8,173 nt of DNA from Gemmatimonas sp. UBA2094 (GTDB lineage: Bacteria > Gemmatimonadota > Gemmatimonadetes > Gemmatimonadales > Gemmatimonadaceae), in contig DCZC01000194.1 in NCBI GenBank assembly GCA_002331565.1, positions 1 through 8,173 of the forward strand. Reading direction: 5' to 3'. The translations under genes were made by a program, and so were the position numbers. The notes under the pieces were generated by a model. That model made no database searches, was not told the DNA's origin, and saw nothing but the letters and a program-made list of their open reading frames with translations. Shown here in pieces: positions 1-6,893 of the stretch (the first letter of the stretch is position 1; every line of letters begins with the position of its first letter).

Positions 1-313
1 GCGTGCCGGTCACCACGGCCACGGGCGCGAGGCCCAGCACGCGGCGGGCGCGGACGGCGCCCGTTACCGGCACCACACGTACTGAAGGGTCGGCGAGCAG
101 GTGGCGGGCCTGGTCGGCCGCGGTCATCGCCTGTTCGATGGTGGGCGTGATCACGAGGCACACGGGAGCCCCGGCCTGGCCGCCTTCGCGGCTCCGTTCC
201 ACACCGGGGCGCATGGCCGCGGTCATCGTACGCAAATCTGCGGGGCCCTCGACCACCACGTGCTGGCTCCGCGTCGCCCCTGGCGACGTCTCTTCCCGAT
301 CCTGCTCGCTCAC
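1..313 (-). CDS. Partial protein resembling the first domain of an SF2 (DEAD/DEAH-like) helicase
   Basis: The minus strand is open from the window edge to a GTG at 313, giving about 104 residues with no stop. The first 45 or so residues are polar and low in complexity. They are followed by a beta-strand-like stretch APVCLVITPT, a helix (IEQAMTAADQARHLL), then RVVPVTGAVRARRVLGLAPVAVVTGT at the window edge. This alternation resembles the motif Ia to Ib region of helicase RecA-like domain 1, where a strand ending in TPT is followed by a helix and a later strand ends in a TG or GTP turn. No Walker A (GKT/GKS) precedes it, so it is either a degenerate relative or a different Rossmann-like protein. 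GTG 313 is preferred over GTG 316 because AAGGGG (325-320) lies 6 bases before it; an in-frame TAA at 334-332 bounds the frame upstream. The coding strand is clear from codon pattern; the function is a weak inference. Confidence 0.5.
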   Translation of the reverse strand, partial: MSEQDREETSPGATRSQHVVVEGPADLRTMTAAMRPGVERSREGGQAGAPVCLVITPTIEQAMTAADQARHLLADPSVRVVPVTGAVRARRVLGLAPVAVVTGT

Positions 314-319
314 CACCCA

Positions 320-325
320 CCCCTT
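320..325 (-). promoter_or_regulatory. Ribosome binding site of the minus-strand partial gene
   Basis: AAGGGG read on the minus strand lies 6 bases before GTG 313 and only 3 bases before GTG 316. It favours the inner GTG as the start. Confidence 0.45.
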
Positions 326-340
326 CAGTTGTTAGTCAGC

Positions 341-364
341 CCGGCAGCCCAACTGCCGGTTTTT
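341..364 (+). terminator. Intrinsic-terminator-like hairpin in a divergent intergenic region
   Basis: CCGGCAG (341-347) and CTGCCGG (353-359) form a perfect 7-bp stem with a CCCAA loop, followed directly by TTTTT (360-364). This is a textbook rho-independent terminator for rightward transcription. It sits between two genes that point away from each other, so no annotated gene ends into it. It could stop antisense transcription through the minus-strand gene or attenuate a rightward leader. It has no U-tract on the minus strand. Confidence 0.6.
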
Positions 365-372
365 GCGCGCCC

Positions 373-398
373 GCATGGCGCTCTGTCCTGCATGGCGC
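373..398. repeat. Short direct repeat GCATGGCGC, two copies
   Basis: The 9-mer GCATGGCGC occurs at 373-381 and 390-398, with starts 17 bases apart, between the terminator-like hairpin and the palindrome. It may be a pair of regulator half-sites or chance in GC-rich DNA; nothing else supports a role. Confidence 0.25.
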
Positions 399-415
399 GT
401 GCTCCCGGAGCACGC
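397..415. promoter_or_regulatory. Near-perfect palindrome, possible operator
   Basis: GCGTGCTC (397-404) is matched by GAGCACGC (408-415), an 8-bp inverted repeat with only CCG between. The arms are so close that a double-stranded operator for a dimeric regulator is likelier than an RNA hairpin, although an RNA stem with a 3-base loop followed by TTAATT is also possible. It lies 68 bases before the aminotransferase start. The regulator is unknown. Confidence 0.35.
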
Positions 416-482
416 TTAATTGCGGTGCAACCCATGTAACTTAGTCGGTTCCGGCCCCAAATCCACTCCGCATCCGATCGAC

Positions 483-1673
483 ATGCCGCTGTCATTCGTT
501 CCCTCCCCGAACATTGCCCGGCTGAAGGAGTCGGCAACTCTCGCCGTGGCTGCCAAGGCGCGGGCCCTCAAGGCCCAGGGGATTCCGGTGATCGATCTCG
601 GGGCCGGGGAGCCGGATTTCGACACCCCGGTGTTCATCCGGCAGGCGGCGGCGCGGGCCATGGAGAGCGGGGCCACCCGCTACACCAACACCGAGGGCAT
701 CCTGCCCCTGCGTGAGGCGATCGCCGCCGATGCCAATCGCATCCAGGTGCAGGGCACGCCGGTGACCCCCGCCGAAGTCGTGGTGTCCAACGGCTCCAAG
801 CAGTCGCTCTACAACGCCTGTGTGTGCTGTTTCGGACCGGGCGACGAGGTGCTCATCCCCATCCCGTCGTGGACGAGCTACTTCGAGATGGTGGAGCTGG
901 CGCGCGCCACGGCGGTGCCGGTGATGGGCGATCCGGCCAACTCGCTCAAGGTGACGGCCGACATGCTGGCCGCCGCCGCCACGCCACGCACCAAGGGGCT
1001 GATGCTCAATTCGCCGAGCAACCCGACCGGTGCGGTGTACTCGCGCGAGGAGCTCGCGGCCATTCTCGCGCTCGCCGCCACGCAGGGCTGGTGGGTGATC
1101 GCCGACGAGATCTACATGCGCATCGCGTACGAGCAGCGTGCGGAGTCGGTGCTCGAGATCGCCCCCGCGCGCGACAACATCATCGTGGTGAACGGCGTAG
1201 CCAAGGCGTATGCCATGACCGGCTGGCGTATCGGCTGGACCATCGCCCCGGCGGCCGTGTCGAAGGCGATGACGAACTTCCAGGGGCATACCACGTCCAA
1301 CGCCGCCGCCGTGTCGCAGCATGCGGCGCTGGCGGCCCTCGCGCAGCGCGACGAAGCCGATGCTGCGGTGAACGACATGGTGAAAGCGTTCCGGCAGCGC
1401 CGTGATGCCGTGGTGCACGCACTCTCGGCGTTCCCCGGCGTGCGGTACGTGCACCCGGCCGGCGCGTTCTACATCTACGTGAACGTGGCGGGCTTCCGCG
1501 GCGCCGCCGACCCCGGCGCGGCCTTCGCTTCGGCCGTGCTGGAAGAGCAGCAGGTGGCGATCGTGCCGGGTAGCGCGTTCGGCACCCCCGACTGGATCCG
1601 TGCGAGCTACGCCACCACCGAGAGCATTGCGGTGGAAGGCGTCACGCGCATCGCGCGCTGTCTCACCGCTTGA
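483..1673 (+). CDS. Class I PLP-dependent aminotransferase, aspartate aminotransferase family
   Basis: This 396-residue protein has the full class I (fold type I) aminotransferase pattern and the usual family length. Such enzymes move an amino group between an amino acid and a 2-oxoacid, classically aspartate and 2-oxoglutarate, in the cytoplasm. Seen in sequence: an N-terminal LGAGEPDFDTP segment (residues 39-49), SPSNPTG with N180, VIADEIY with the cofactor-ring aspartate D208 and Y211, the Schiff-base lysine K241 in NGVAKAYAMTGWRIGW with phosphate-binding R249, and R373 in WIRASYATT, which would hold the substrate alpha-carboxylate. The sequence style is that of subgroup Ib bacterial enzymes, some of which also accept prephenate or aromatic amino acids, so exact substrate is open. 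ATG 483 is chosen because homology starts at once (MPLSFVPSPNIARLKESAT); a TTG at 420 would add 21 unlikely residues. No strong Shine-Dalgarno precedes the ATG. A RAM-domain protein follows after 17 bases. Confidence 0.93.
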   Translation: MPLSFVPSPNIARLKESATLAVAAKARALKAQGIPVIDLGAGEPDFDTPVFIRQAAARAMESGATRYTNTEGILPLREAIAADANRIQVQGTPVTPAEVVVSNGSKQSLYNACVCCFGPGDEVLIPIPSWTSYFEMVELARATAVPVMGDPANSLKVTADMLAAAATPRTKGLMLNSPSNPTGAVYSREELAAILALAATQGWWVIADEIYMRIAYEQRAESVLEIAPARDNIIVVNGVAKAYAMTGWRIGWTIAPAAVSKAMTNFQGHTTSNAAAVSQHAALAALAQRDEADAAVNDMVKAFRQRRDAVVHALSAFPGVRYVHPAGAFYIYVNVAGFRGAADPGAAFASAVLEEQQVAIVPGSAFGTPDWIRASYATTESIAVEGVTRIARCLTA

Positions 1674-1690
1674 GCAGGAGCACACACCCC

Positions 1691-1969
1691 GTGATCACCA
1701 CCATCGTACTCGTGCAGGTCGACCCCAAGGGCATCCCGGTGTGCGCCACGGCACTCACCGCCATCGAAGGCGTGGCCGAAGTGTATTCGGTATCCGGCGC
1801 GTGGGATCTCGTGGCCATCGTGCGCGTCCCCGATCTCGAGAAAATCGCGACCGTGGTCACGCAGGAGTTCGCCAAGGTACCGGGCATTCAGCGCACGCAG
1901 ACGCTCACCGCGTTCCGGCAGTACAGCAAGGGCGATCTCGAACAGGCGTGGGACATCGGCGTCGAGTGA
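1691..1969 (+). CDS. Stand-alone Lrp/AsnC ligand-binding (RAM) domain protein
   Basis: This 92-residue protein matches only the C-terminal effector-binding domain of Lrp/AsnC regulators, a ferredoxin-like beta-alpha-beta-beta-alpha-beta fold. It begins with the first strand (TTIVLVQVDP) and continues through GVAEVYSVSGAWDLVAIVRV, whose G-x-x-D turn between strands is typical, a helix (DLEKIATVVTQEFAKVPGI) and the strand RTQTLTAFRQYS. There is no helix-turn-helix, so it should not bind DNA itself. Family members of this type form dimers or octamer-like rings and bind amino acids; a role as sensor or partner of a full-length Lrp protein is inference. GTG 1691 is taken as the start because AGGAG (1676-1680) lies 10 bases before it and the domain begins there. 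It probably shares a transcript with the aminotransferase, which suggests amino acid sensing linked to that enzyme. Confidence 0.85.
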   Translation: MITTIVLVQVDPKGIPVCATALTAIEGVAEVYSVSGAWDLVAIVRVPDLEKIATVVTQEFAKVPGIQRTQTLTAFRQYSKGDLEQAWDIGVE

Positions 1970-1997
1970 TCAGCGGATGCAGTAGTTAGGTTAGGGC

Positions 1998-3200
1998 ATG
2001 CGTCTCGTCCATCTCGCCGATCTCCACCTCGGCTTCCGCCAGTACCAGCGTCTCACCGCCGCCGGCATCAACCAGCGCGAGGCCGATGTCGCAGCCACGC
2101 TGCAGCGGGCGGCGATGCAGATCGTGGACGTGGCGCCCGACCTGATCGTGATCGGTGGTGACGTCTTCCACACGGTGCGTCCGTCCAATCCCGCCATCCT
2201 GCACGCCTTTCGCGTGCTCAGCATGTTGCGCGACCGGCTGCCGGAGACGCCGGTCGTGATGGTGGCCGGCAACCACGACGCGCCGCGCACGGCGGAGACG
2301 GGGTGCATCCTGCGGCTCTTCCGCGAAATCGGCGTACACGTCGCCGACGCCAAGCCCGAGGTGTTCACCTTCCCCGACCGCTCATTGGCCGTGCTGGCCG
2401 TGCCCGACGTACCGGGCATCGAACGCCCGCCGCTGGTGCCGCCCGAGGGGTTCGACCACCGAGTGTTGCTGTTGCACGGCGAAATTGCGGGGATGCTTCC
2501 GCCGCACGTGGCAACGGCCGACCGCGCGGCCATCGAGATCAGGCCGGAGGAATTGCACGCCGAGGCGTGGAGCTACCTGGCCCTCGGGCACTATCACGTG
2601 TATCGCGAAGTGGCGCCGCGTGCGTATTACAGCGGCTCCCTCGACTACACGAGCAGCAACCCATGGGGTGAGCTGCGCGAGGAGCGTGAGCAGGGCATTC
2701 CCGGCAAGGGCTTCATCGAGCACGATCTCGTACAGGGCGCGCATCGCTTCCACCCGGTGGCACCCACGCGGCCACTGCTCGATCTCGAACCGGTCGACGC
2801 CAGTGGCATGGGGGCGCAGGAACTCGACAGCGCCATCCGCGCGCGTGTCGACACGGCGCCCGGCGGTATCGATGATCGCATCGTGCGGGTCACCGTGCGC
2901 AACGTGGCGCGCCATGTGGTGCGCGAGCTCGATCACGGGGCCCTGCGCGAGTACCGCAAGCGCGCGACGCACTTTCATCTCGACACGCGCCGCCCCGAGC
3001 CGCTACCGCGGCGCACGGGCAGCGGTGGCGGCGGCACGCACCAGCGTCGTGCGACGTTGCCGGAGTTCGTCGGCGAACGCTTGCGCGAACGCCCGCTGCC
3101 GGCCGGCGTCGATCGCGAGCAGTTCGTCACCCTCGGCCTGCGCTATCTGCAACAGGCCGAGGAGGCCGTGATGGCGGCCATGCCCGTGCTGGAGCACTGA
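1998..3200 (+). CDS. sbcD: SbcD/Mre11-type DNA double-strand break repair nuclease
   Basis: This 400-residue metallophosphoesterase is the nuclease subunit of the SbcCD complex, which with the SbcC ATPase cuts DNA hairpins and trims blocked or protein-bound DNA ends using Mn2+. All the metal-binding phosphoesterase motifs are present: D8-x-H10 in LADLHLG, G54-D55 in IGGDVFH, G91-N-H93-D94, H160 in LLLHGE, and G197-H198-Y-H200. The segment YYSGSLDYTSSNPWGE just after is the usual end of the nuclease core. Residues from about 220 to 330 form the capping domain. A Gly/Ser-rich linker (about 340-347) leads to a C-terminal helical region of about 50 residues, in the position where Mre11 proteins bind the Rad50 coiled-coil base. 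ATG 1998 fits the family start (MRLVHLADLHLG); a weak TTAGG (1986-1990) lies 7 bases upstream. The sbcC start follows 2 bases after the stop, as expected for subunits made together. Confidence 0.95.
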   Translation: MRLVHLADLHLGFRQYQRLTAAGINQREADVAATLQRAAMQIVDVAPDLIVIGGDVFHTVRPSNPAILHAFRVLSMLRDRLPETPVVMVAGNHDAPRTAETGCILRLFREIGVHVADAKPEVFTFPDRSLAVLAVPDVPGIERPPLVPPEGFDHRVLLLHGEIAGMLPPHVATADRAAIEIRPEELHAEAWSYLALGHYHVYREVAPRAYYSGSLDYTSSNPWGELREEREQGIPGKGFIEHDLVQGAHRFHPVAPTRPLLDLEPVDASGMGAQELDSAIRARVDTAPGGIDDRIVRVTVRNVARHVVRELDHGALREYRKRATHFHLDTRRPEPLPRRTGSGGGGTHQRRATLPEFVGERLRERPLPAGVDREQFVTLGLRYLQQAEEAVMAAMPVLEH

Positions 3201-3202
3201 AG

Positions 3203-5674
3203 GTGCGACTGCATTCACTGCGCCTGCAGAACTTCCGGCAGCACGCCGACACCCGCCTCGCGTTCGACAAGGGACTCACGGGGATCATCGGGCCCAACGG
3301 CTCGGGCAAGTCCACCATCCTCGAGGCCATCGCCTGGGCCTTGTACGGCAACGCAGCGGCCCGCGGCACGCGCGACGGCATCCGCTTCTCGCGGGCCACG
3401 AGTCGCGCGACGGTGAAGGTGGAGCTCGACTTCGAGTTGGCGGGGCATCGCTATCGCGTCATCCGCGGACTCACCAACGCCGAGGTGTACCTCGACGGCG
3501 GTGAGACGCCGATCGCCAGTACCATCACCGGCGCCACCGAGTTGCTGCAGCGTCGTCTGGGCATGACGCGGTCGGAGTTCTTCCATACGTACTTCACGGG
3601 GCAGAAGGAACTCGACGTGATGGCGGCGCTCGGCGCGGCGGAACGCGCCCGGTTCCTCTCCCGCGTCCTGGGCTACGACCGGCTGAGCGGGGCGCAGGAG
3701 CTGGCCCGCGAGCGCCGTCGGTCGCTGTTGGCGGAGATCAACGGGCTCAAGCAGGGGATGCCCGACCCCGACGCCATCTGGCGAGCGGTGGCCGACGCGG
3801 AAGCGCGCGTGGCAGTGGCACGGACGCGCGCCGTCGAGGCCGAAGCGGCGCATCAAGTCGCGGCCGAGCGCCTGCAGTTCATCGTACCGCAGTGGCAGGA
3901 CGCTCAGACGCAGCGGGATCGTCGCATGCAGCTCACGTCGGAGCTGCGCGTGGCCGAGAGCGAGGCCACGGGATACGCCCGCGAACTCGAGCGGCTCGAC
4001 CAGGAACTCGAAATGATCGCGCGGGCGCACGACGAGGTCGTGCCGCTGCGGGCGCGCATGGCCGCCTTGTCTGCCGTGCGCGACGCGTTGGTGGCGCAGG
4101 AGCAGCTGGCCGTAGCGGAGTCGCGTCGTCAGGCGTTGATGGAGCGCGTGTCGGCGTACGCCGAGGAAGAGGCCAAGCTGGCCGAACGCGCCGCGCGCCT
4201 CGAAACGGCGCCGGCACTCGAGCGCGAAACCACCGCCCAGCTGCAGACGCTCCGCAACACGCTCGCCGAAACGGAGCGCGCGCTCGATCAGGAGCGCACC
4301 GCGTGGGCGCGCGACCGGCAGGAAGCGGAGACCCGGCTCGAGGCCCTGCGCACGCAGTATGCCGAGCTGTCGCAGCAGCGCGAAACGCTCGAGGGCCTGG
4401 GCGAGGAAAGTCCGTGCCCCACGTGCGGACGCCCGCTGGGAGGCAATTTCGCCACGGTGCGCGATCAGCTCACCGAACAGCTGGAGATGGTGCGCGTCGA
4501 CGGCAACTACTATCGCCAGCGCGCCGAGCAGTTGGGCAAGATCCCCGCGGGTATCGAAGGGCTCGAGGAAACGCGCCGGTCGACACAGGCGGAGGTCGCG
4601 GCGGCGGAACGGCGTCTCGCCCGCATTCAGGCCGCGCTCAACGACGCGGGGGCGGTCACCACGCAGCGCGCGCACCTCGCCGCACGGTTGCAGGACGCCA
4701 CCACGCAGCTGGCCGCGTTGCCCACGGGCTACGATGCGGCGGTGCATGCCGCACTCAAGGGCGACGCCACGGAATTGCAGGAACTCGAGACGCGTGTGGC
4801 GCGCGTGAGTGGCCTGGTCGATCGCGAACTCACCACGCGCACCGAGCGGACGCGAGTGCTGGCCGCGCGGGATGTGGCGCGCGCCCGCATGATATCGCTC
4901 GAAGCGCAATGTGCGTCACTTGGTATGGATGACGGCGTCTACGGGACCGTCCGCGAGCGGTACGAGGCGGCGGCCACCGAGGCCCGGCGCGCGGAGGTGG
5001 AAGCCGTGTCGGCCATCGGCGAAGCCGATCGCGCGCGCGCCGCGCTCGACAGCGCGGAGCAGGCGCGTCGCGAATTGTCACGGCTGCAGGGCACGCTCGA
5101 GACGCTCGAAACGGAAAAGCGACTGCACGACGAACTCGATCGCGCCCTCACCGACCTGCGCACCGATCTCAACTTCCAGTTGCGACCGGAGCTCGCGGAG
5201 ATCGCCAGCCGTTTCCTCGATGACCTCACGGACGGCCGGTACACCCATCTCGAGTTCGACGAGGACTACCGGCTCACGGTGATGGAGGACGGCCTCCCCA
5301 AGTCCGTCATCTCGGGCGGCGAGGAGGATCTCTGCAACCTCGTGCTGCGGCTCGCGATCTCCCAGATGATCGCCGAACGCGCCGGCCAGGCGTTCTCGCT
5401 GCTGATCCTCGACGAGGTGTTCGGTTCGTTGGATGAGGCGCGCCGGGCGAATGTGGTGGAGCTCTTGCGTCGCCTGAACGATCGCTTCGAACAGGTCGTC
5501 GTGATCACGCACATCGAACAGGTGCGTGAAGGGCTCGACCGGTTGCTGCTGGTACGCTTCGACGAAGCGCGCGGTTGCAGTGTGGTGAGCGGCGCCACCG
5601 TTGCCCCCATGGCCGACGAGGCCGATACGGCCGCGGCCGTCGTCTCCGACATGCTCACCCTGTCGGAGGCGTGA
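3203..5674 (+). CDS. sbcC: SbcC/Rad50-type SMC-like ATPase with zinc hook
   Basis: This 823-residue protein is the ATPase and tether subunit of SbcCD; ATP-driven closing of its two heads controls DNA access to SbcD. The N-terminal half-head has Walker A GPNGSGKST (residues 30-38) and the Q-loop Q134 in FTGQKEL. Long heptad-like stretches rich in Arg, Glu, Ala and Leu run from about 170 to 395 and 415 to 670 and form the antiparallel coiled coil. At its tip is the zinc hook C405-P-T-C408, almost exactly mid-protein, through which two molecules dimerise. The C-terminal half-head has the ABC signature SGGE (704-707), Walker B SLLILDE with D737 and E738, the D-loop GSLD and the H-loop H770. It is shorter than the E. 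coli protein (1048 residues), so the coiled-coil arms are shorter. GTG 3203 is the start: GGAG (3191-3194) lies 8 bases before it and the protein begins with the standard MRLHSLRLQNFR strand. The final 30 residues are acidic and probably disordered. Confidence 0.95.
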   Translation: MRLHSLRLQNFRQHADTRLAFDKGLTGIIGPNGSGKSTILEAIAWALYGNAAARGTRDGIRFSRATSRATVKVELDFELAGHRYRVIRGLTNAEVYLDGGETPIASTITGATELLQRRLGMTRSEFFHTYFTGQKELDVMAALGAAERARFLSRVLGYDRLSGAQELARERRRSLLAEINGLKQGMPDPDAIWRAVADAEARVAVARTRAVEAEAAHQVAAERLQFIVPQWQDAQTQRDRRMQLTSELRVAESEATGYARELERLDQELEMIARAHDEVVPLRARMAALSAVRDALVAQEQLAVAESRRQALMERVSAYAEEEAKLAERAARLETAPALERETTAQLQTLRNTLAETERALDQERTAWARDRQEAETRLEALRTQYAELSQQRETLEGLGEESPCPTCGRPLGGNFATVRDQLTEQLEMVRVDGNYYRQRAEQLGKIPAGIEGLEETRRSTQAEVAAAERRLARIQAALNDAGAVTTQRAHLAARLQDATTQLAALPTGYDAAVHAALKGDATELQELETRVARVSGLVDRELTTRTERTRVLAARDVARARMISLEAQCASLGMDDGVYGTVRERYEAAATEARRAEVEAVSAIGEADRARAALDSAEQARRELSRLQGTLETLETEKRLHDELDRALTDLRTDLNFQLRPELAEIASRFLDDLTDGRYTHLEFDEDYRLTVMEDGLPKSVISGGEEDLCNLVLRLAISQMIAERAGQAFSLLILDEVFGSLDEARRANVVELLRRLNDRFEQVVVITHIEQVREGLDRLLLVRFDEARGCSVVSGATVAPMADEADTAAAVVSDMLTLSEA
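5665..5669 (+). promoter_or_regulatory. Ribosome binding site inside the sbcC 3' end
   Basis: GGAGG lies in the last codons of sbcC, 9 bases before ATG 5679. It supports that start for the GNAT gene over the in-frame ATG at 5718, and suggests translational linkage to sbcC. Confidence 0.6.
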
Positions 5675-5678
5675 AGGC

Positions 5679-6656
5679 ATGACCGCATCCTCGCGTTCGT
5701 ATCGGTTGGCCCGGCCGATGGAAGGCCCACAGATCGCGACGGTGCATGACATCCCGCAGCTCAACGAGGTGTTCACCGAGGCGTTCACCCAGCGCTACCG
5801 CAACGACGGCATGGCCGGTGTGCGGGTCCCGCCGCTCAACCCGGCAATCTGGCAGTATGCCATCGAAGACGCCGGCGACGGGGCGCTGTGCTGGCGCGAC
5901 GACCGCGGGCGGGTGGTGGCCTTCAACATGGCGCACCACTCGGGGAGTGAAGGATGGATGGGGCCGCTCTGCGTGCGCCCCGATCAGCAGGGGGCCGGGC
6001 TCGGCAAGATCATCGTGCAAACCGGCATGCGTTGGCTACGCCTGCAGCACGCGAAAGTCATCGGCCTCGAGACGATGCCGCGGACGATGGACAACATCGG
6101 CTTCTACTCGAACCTCGGGTTCATCCCCGGTCATCTCACCGTCACGCTCACCCTCGATGCTGCCGCCGGTGACCGTGCGGCGCATTGTCTGTCGCAGCTG
6201 CCACCGAACGACCGAACGGCGGCCATGGCGGCCTGTCTGGCGCTCACCACCCGTCTTCAGCCCGGCTACGACTTCACGCGAGAACTGGAGCTCACCGACC
6301 GGTTGGGACTCGGCGATACGTTGCTGCTCGGTCCGCCGGAGGCGCCCGCCGGGTTTGCGGTGTGTCATACGGTACCGCTGGTCGAGGGCCGCGCGCGGGA
6401 CGAACTGCGGGTTCTCAAGCTGGTACTCGAGCGTCGCGCCGAATTGCCGCAGATGCTCGGCGCGCTCATGGACTATGCCAAACGGTCAGGGACACGACGG
6501 CTCGCCATCCGGCTGCAGGGCGATTATCCCGAGGCGTATCGCGCCTGCATGGCGCTCGGCGCGCGGGTGCGCTGGACCGATCTGCGCATGAGCGCCGACG
6601 GATGGAACGAGGTGCCCCCCAGTGAGGGTATGATCCTCTCGAACTGGGAGATCTGA
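5679..6656 (+). CDS. Tandem-GNAT-domain N-acetyltransferase-like protein
   Basis: This 325-residue protein has two GNAT folds. The first (about 15-160) is complete: a beta-4 strand MGPLCVRP, then the acetyl-CoA pyrophosphate loop Q104-x-x-G107-x-G109 in DQQGAGLGKIIV, a helix, and the motif B segment NIGFYSNLGF (139-148). The second (about 215-325) keeps the strand order and a YRACMALGARVRW helix-turn-strand like motif B, but I see no Q/R-x-x-G-x-G/A loop, so it is probably not catalytic and may serve in folding or dimer contacts. The family transfers an acetyl group from acetyl-CoA to an amine; the substrate here cannot be read from sequence. It starts 4 bases after the sbcC stop with GGAGG 9 bases upstream, so it is likely translated from the same message as sbcCD. 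A functional tie to DNA repair is only a possibility. An alternative start is ATG 5718. Confidence 0.82.
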   Translation: MTASSRSYRLARPMEGPQIATVHDIPQLNEVFTEAFTQRYRNDGMAGVRVPPLNPAIWQYAIEDAGDGALCWRDDRGRVVAFNMAHHSGSEGWMGPLCVRPDQQGAGLGKIIVQTGMRWLRLQHAKVIGLETMPRTMDNIGFYSNLGFIPGHLTVTLTLDAAAGDRAAHCLSQLPPNDRTAAMAACLALTTRLQPGYDFTRELELTDRLGLGDTLLLGPPEAPAGFAVCHTVPLVEGRARDELRVLKLVLERRAELPQMLGALMDYAKRSGTRRLAIRLQGDYPEAYRACMALGARVRWTDLRMSADGWNEVPPSEGMILSNWEI

Positions 6657-6665
6657 GTCCGGCCG

Positions 6666-6833
6666 CTACTTCTTGGCGGGTCCGTCGGGGGTGTCGCGCA
6701 CGACGATGCGCCAGATGACGACGAACACCCCGGCCGTCAGCAGCAGATGTACCCATCCGGGTGCTTCGGTGGCCACGGTGAGCCCGCCCCAGACCACGAG
6801 CATCACGATTCCGGCGAGGAGAGTGAGATCCAT
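6666..6833 (-). CDS. Small two-helix membrane protein
   Basis: This 55-residue protein has two hydrophobic segments, about residues 4-21 (TLLAGIVMLVVWGGLTV) and 27-45 (WVHLLLTAGVFVVIWRIVV). They are joined by a short TEAPG turn and followed by a charged tail ending in AKK. The layout resembles short bacterial inner-membrane proteins of the lmo0937/DUF5670 type, whose function is unknown; that family link is from memory of the pattern and is tentative. ATG 6833 is chosen over an upstream in-frame ATG at 6863, because the latter would add ten charged residues and run into the 6S RNA promoter region. No good Shine-Dalgarno is visible. It converges on the GNAT gene, with 9 bases between their stops. 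Confidence 0.7.
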   Translation of the reverse strand: MDLTLLAGIVMLVVWGGLTVATEAPGWVHLLLTAGVFVVIWRIVVRDTPDGPAKK

Positions 6834-6857
6834 GCCACAATGTAGTCGAAATCGTGA

Positions 6858-6886
6858 TTGCATGTTTCGTCACCGTTCCCTACAAT
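6858..6886 (+). promoter_or_regulatory. Sigma70-type promoter of the 6S RNA gene
   Basis: TTGCAT (6858-6863) and TACAAT (6881-6886) are separated by exactly 17 bases. The -10 element matches the consensus TATAAT in 5 of 6 bases, while the -35 matches TTGACA only in TTG. Transcription would start near 6893-6895, which agrees with the 5' end predicted independently by aligning the RNA with E. coli 6S RNA. Confidence 0.65.
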
Positions 6887-6893
6887 ACGCGTC

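Noticed and set aside
3..439. Plus-strand open frames at 3-335 and 101-439
   Set aside because: Both are antisense to the minus-strand partial gene, have Arg/Thr- and Ala/His-rich compositions typical of shadow frames, and the second runs through the terminator hairpin and the palindrome.
420..482. TTG 420 as the start of the aminotransferase
   Set aside because: The added 21 residues (Cys-, Pro- and Ser-rich) do not fit the family start, and the codon lies just after the palindrome with no ribosome binding site in front.
492..1685. 397-codon minus-strand frame opposite the aminotransferase
   Set aside because: It is rich in His, Arg and Gly with no recognisable motif, and the opposite strand encodes a full aminotransferase with every active-site residue.
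3215..4909. 564-codon minus-strand frame opposite sbcC
   Set aside because: It is a byproduct of GC-rich third positions in the coiled-coil coding sequence; its composition (Arg, Leu, His rich) is that of a shadow frame and SbcC is unmistakable on the plus strand.
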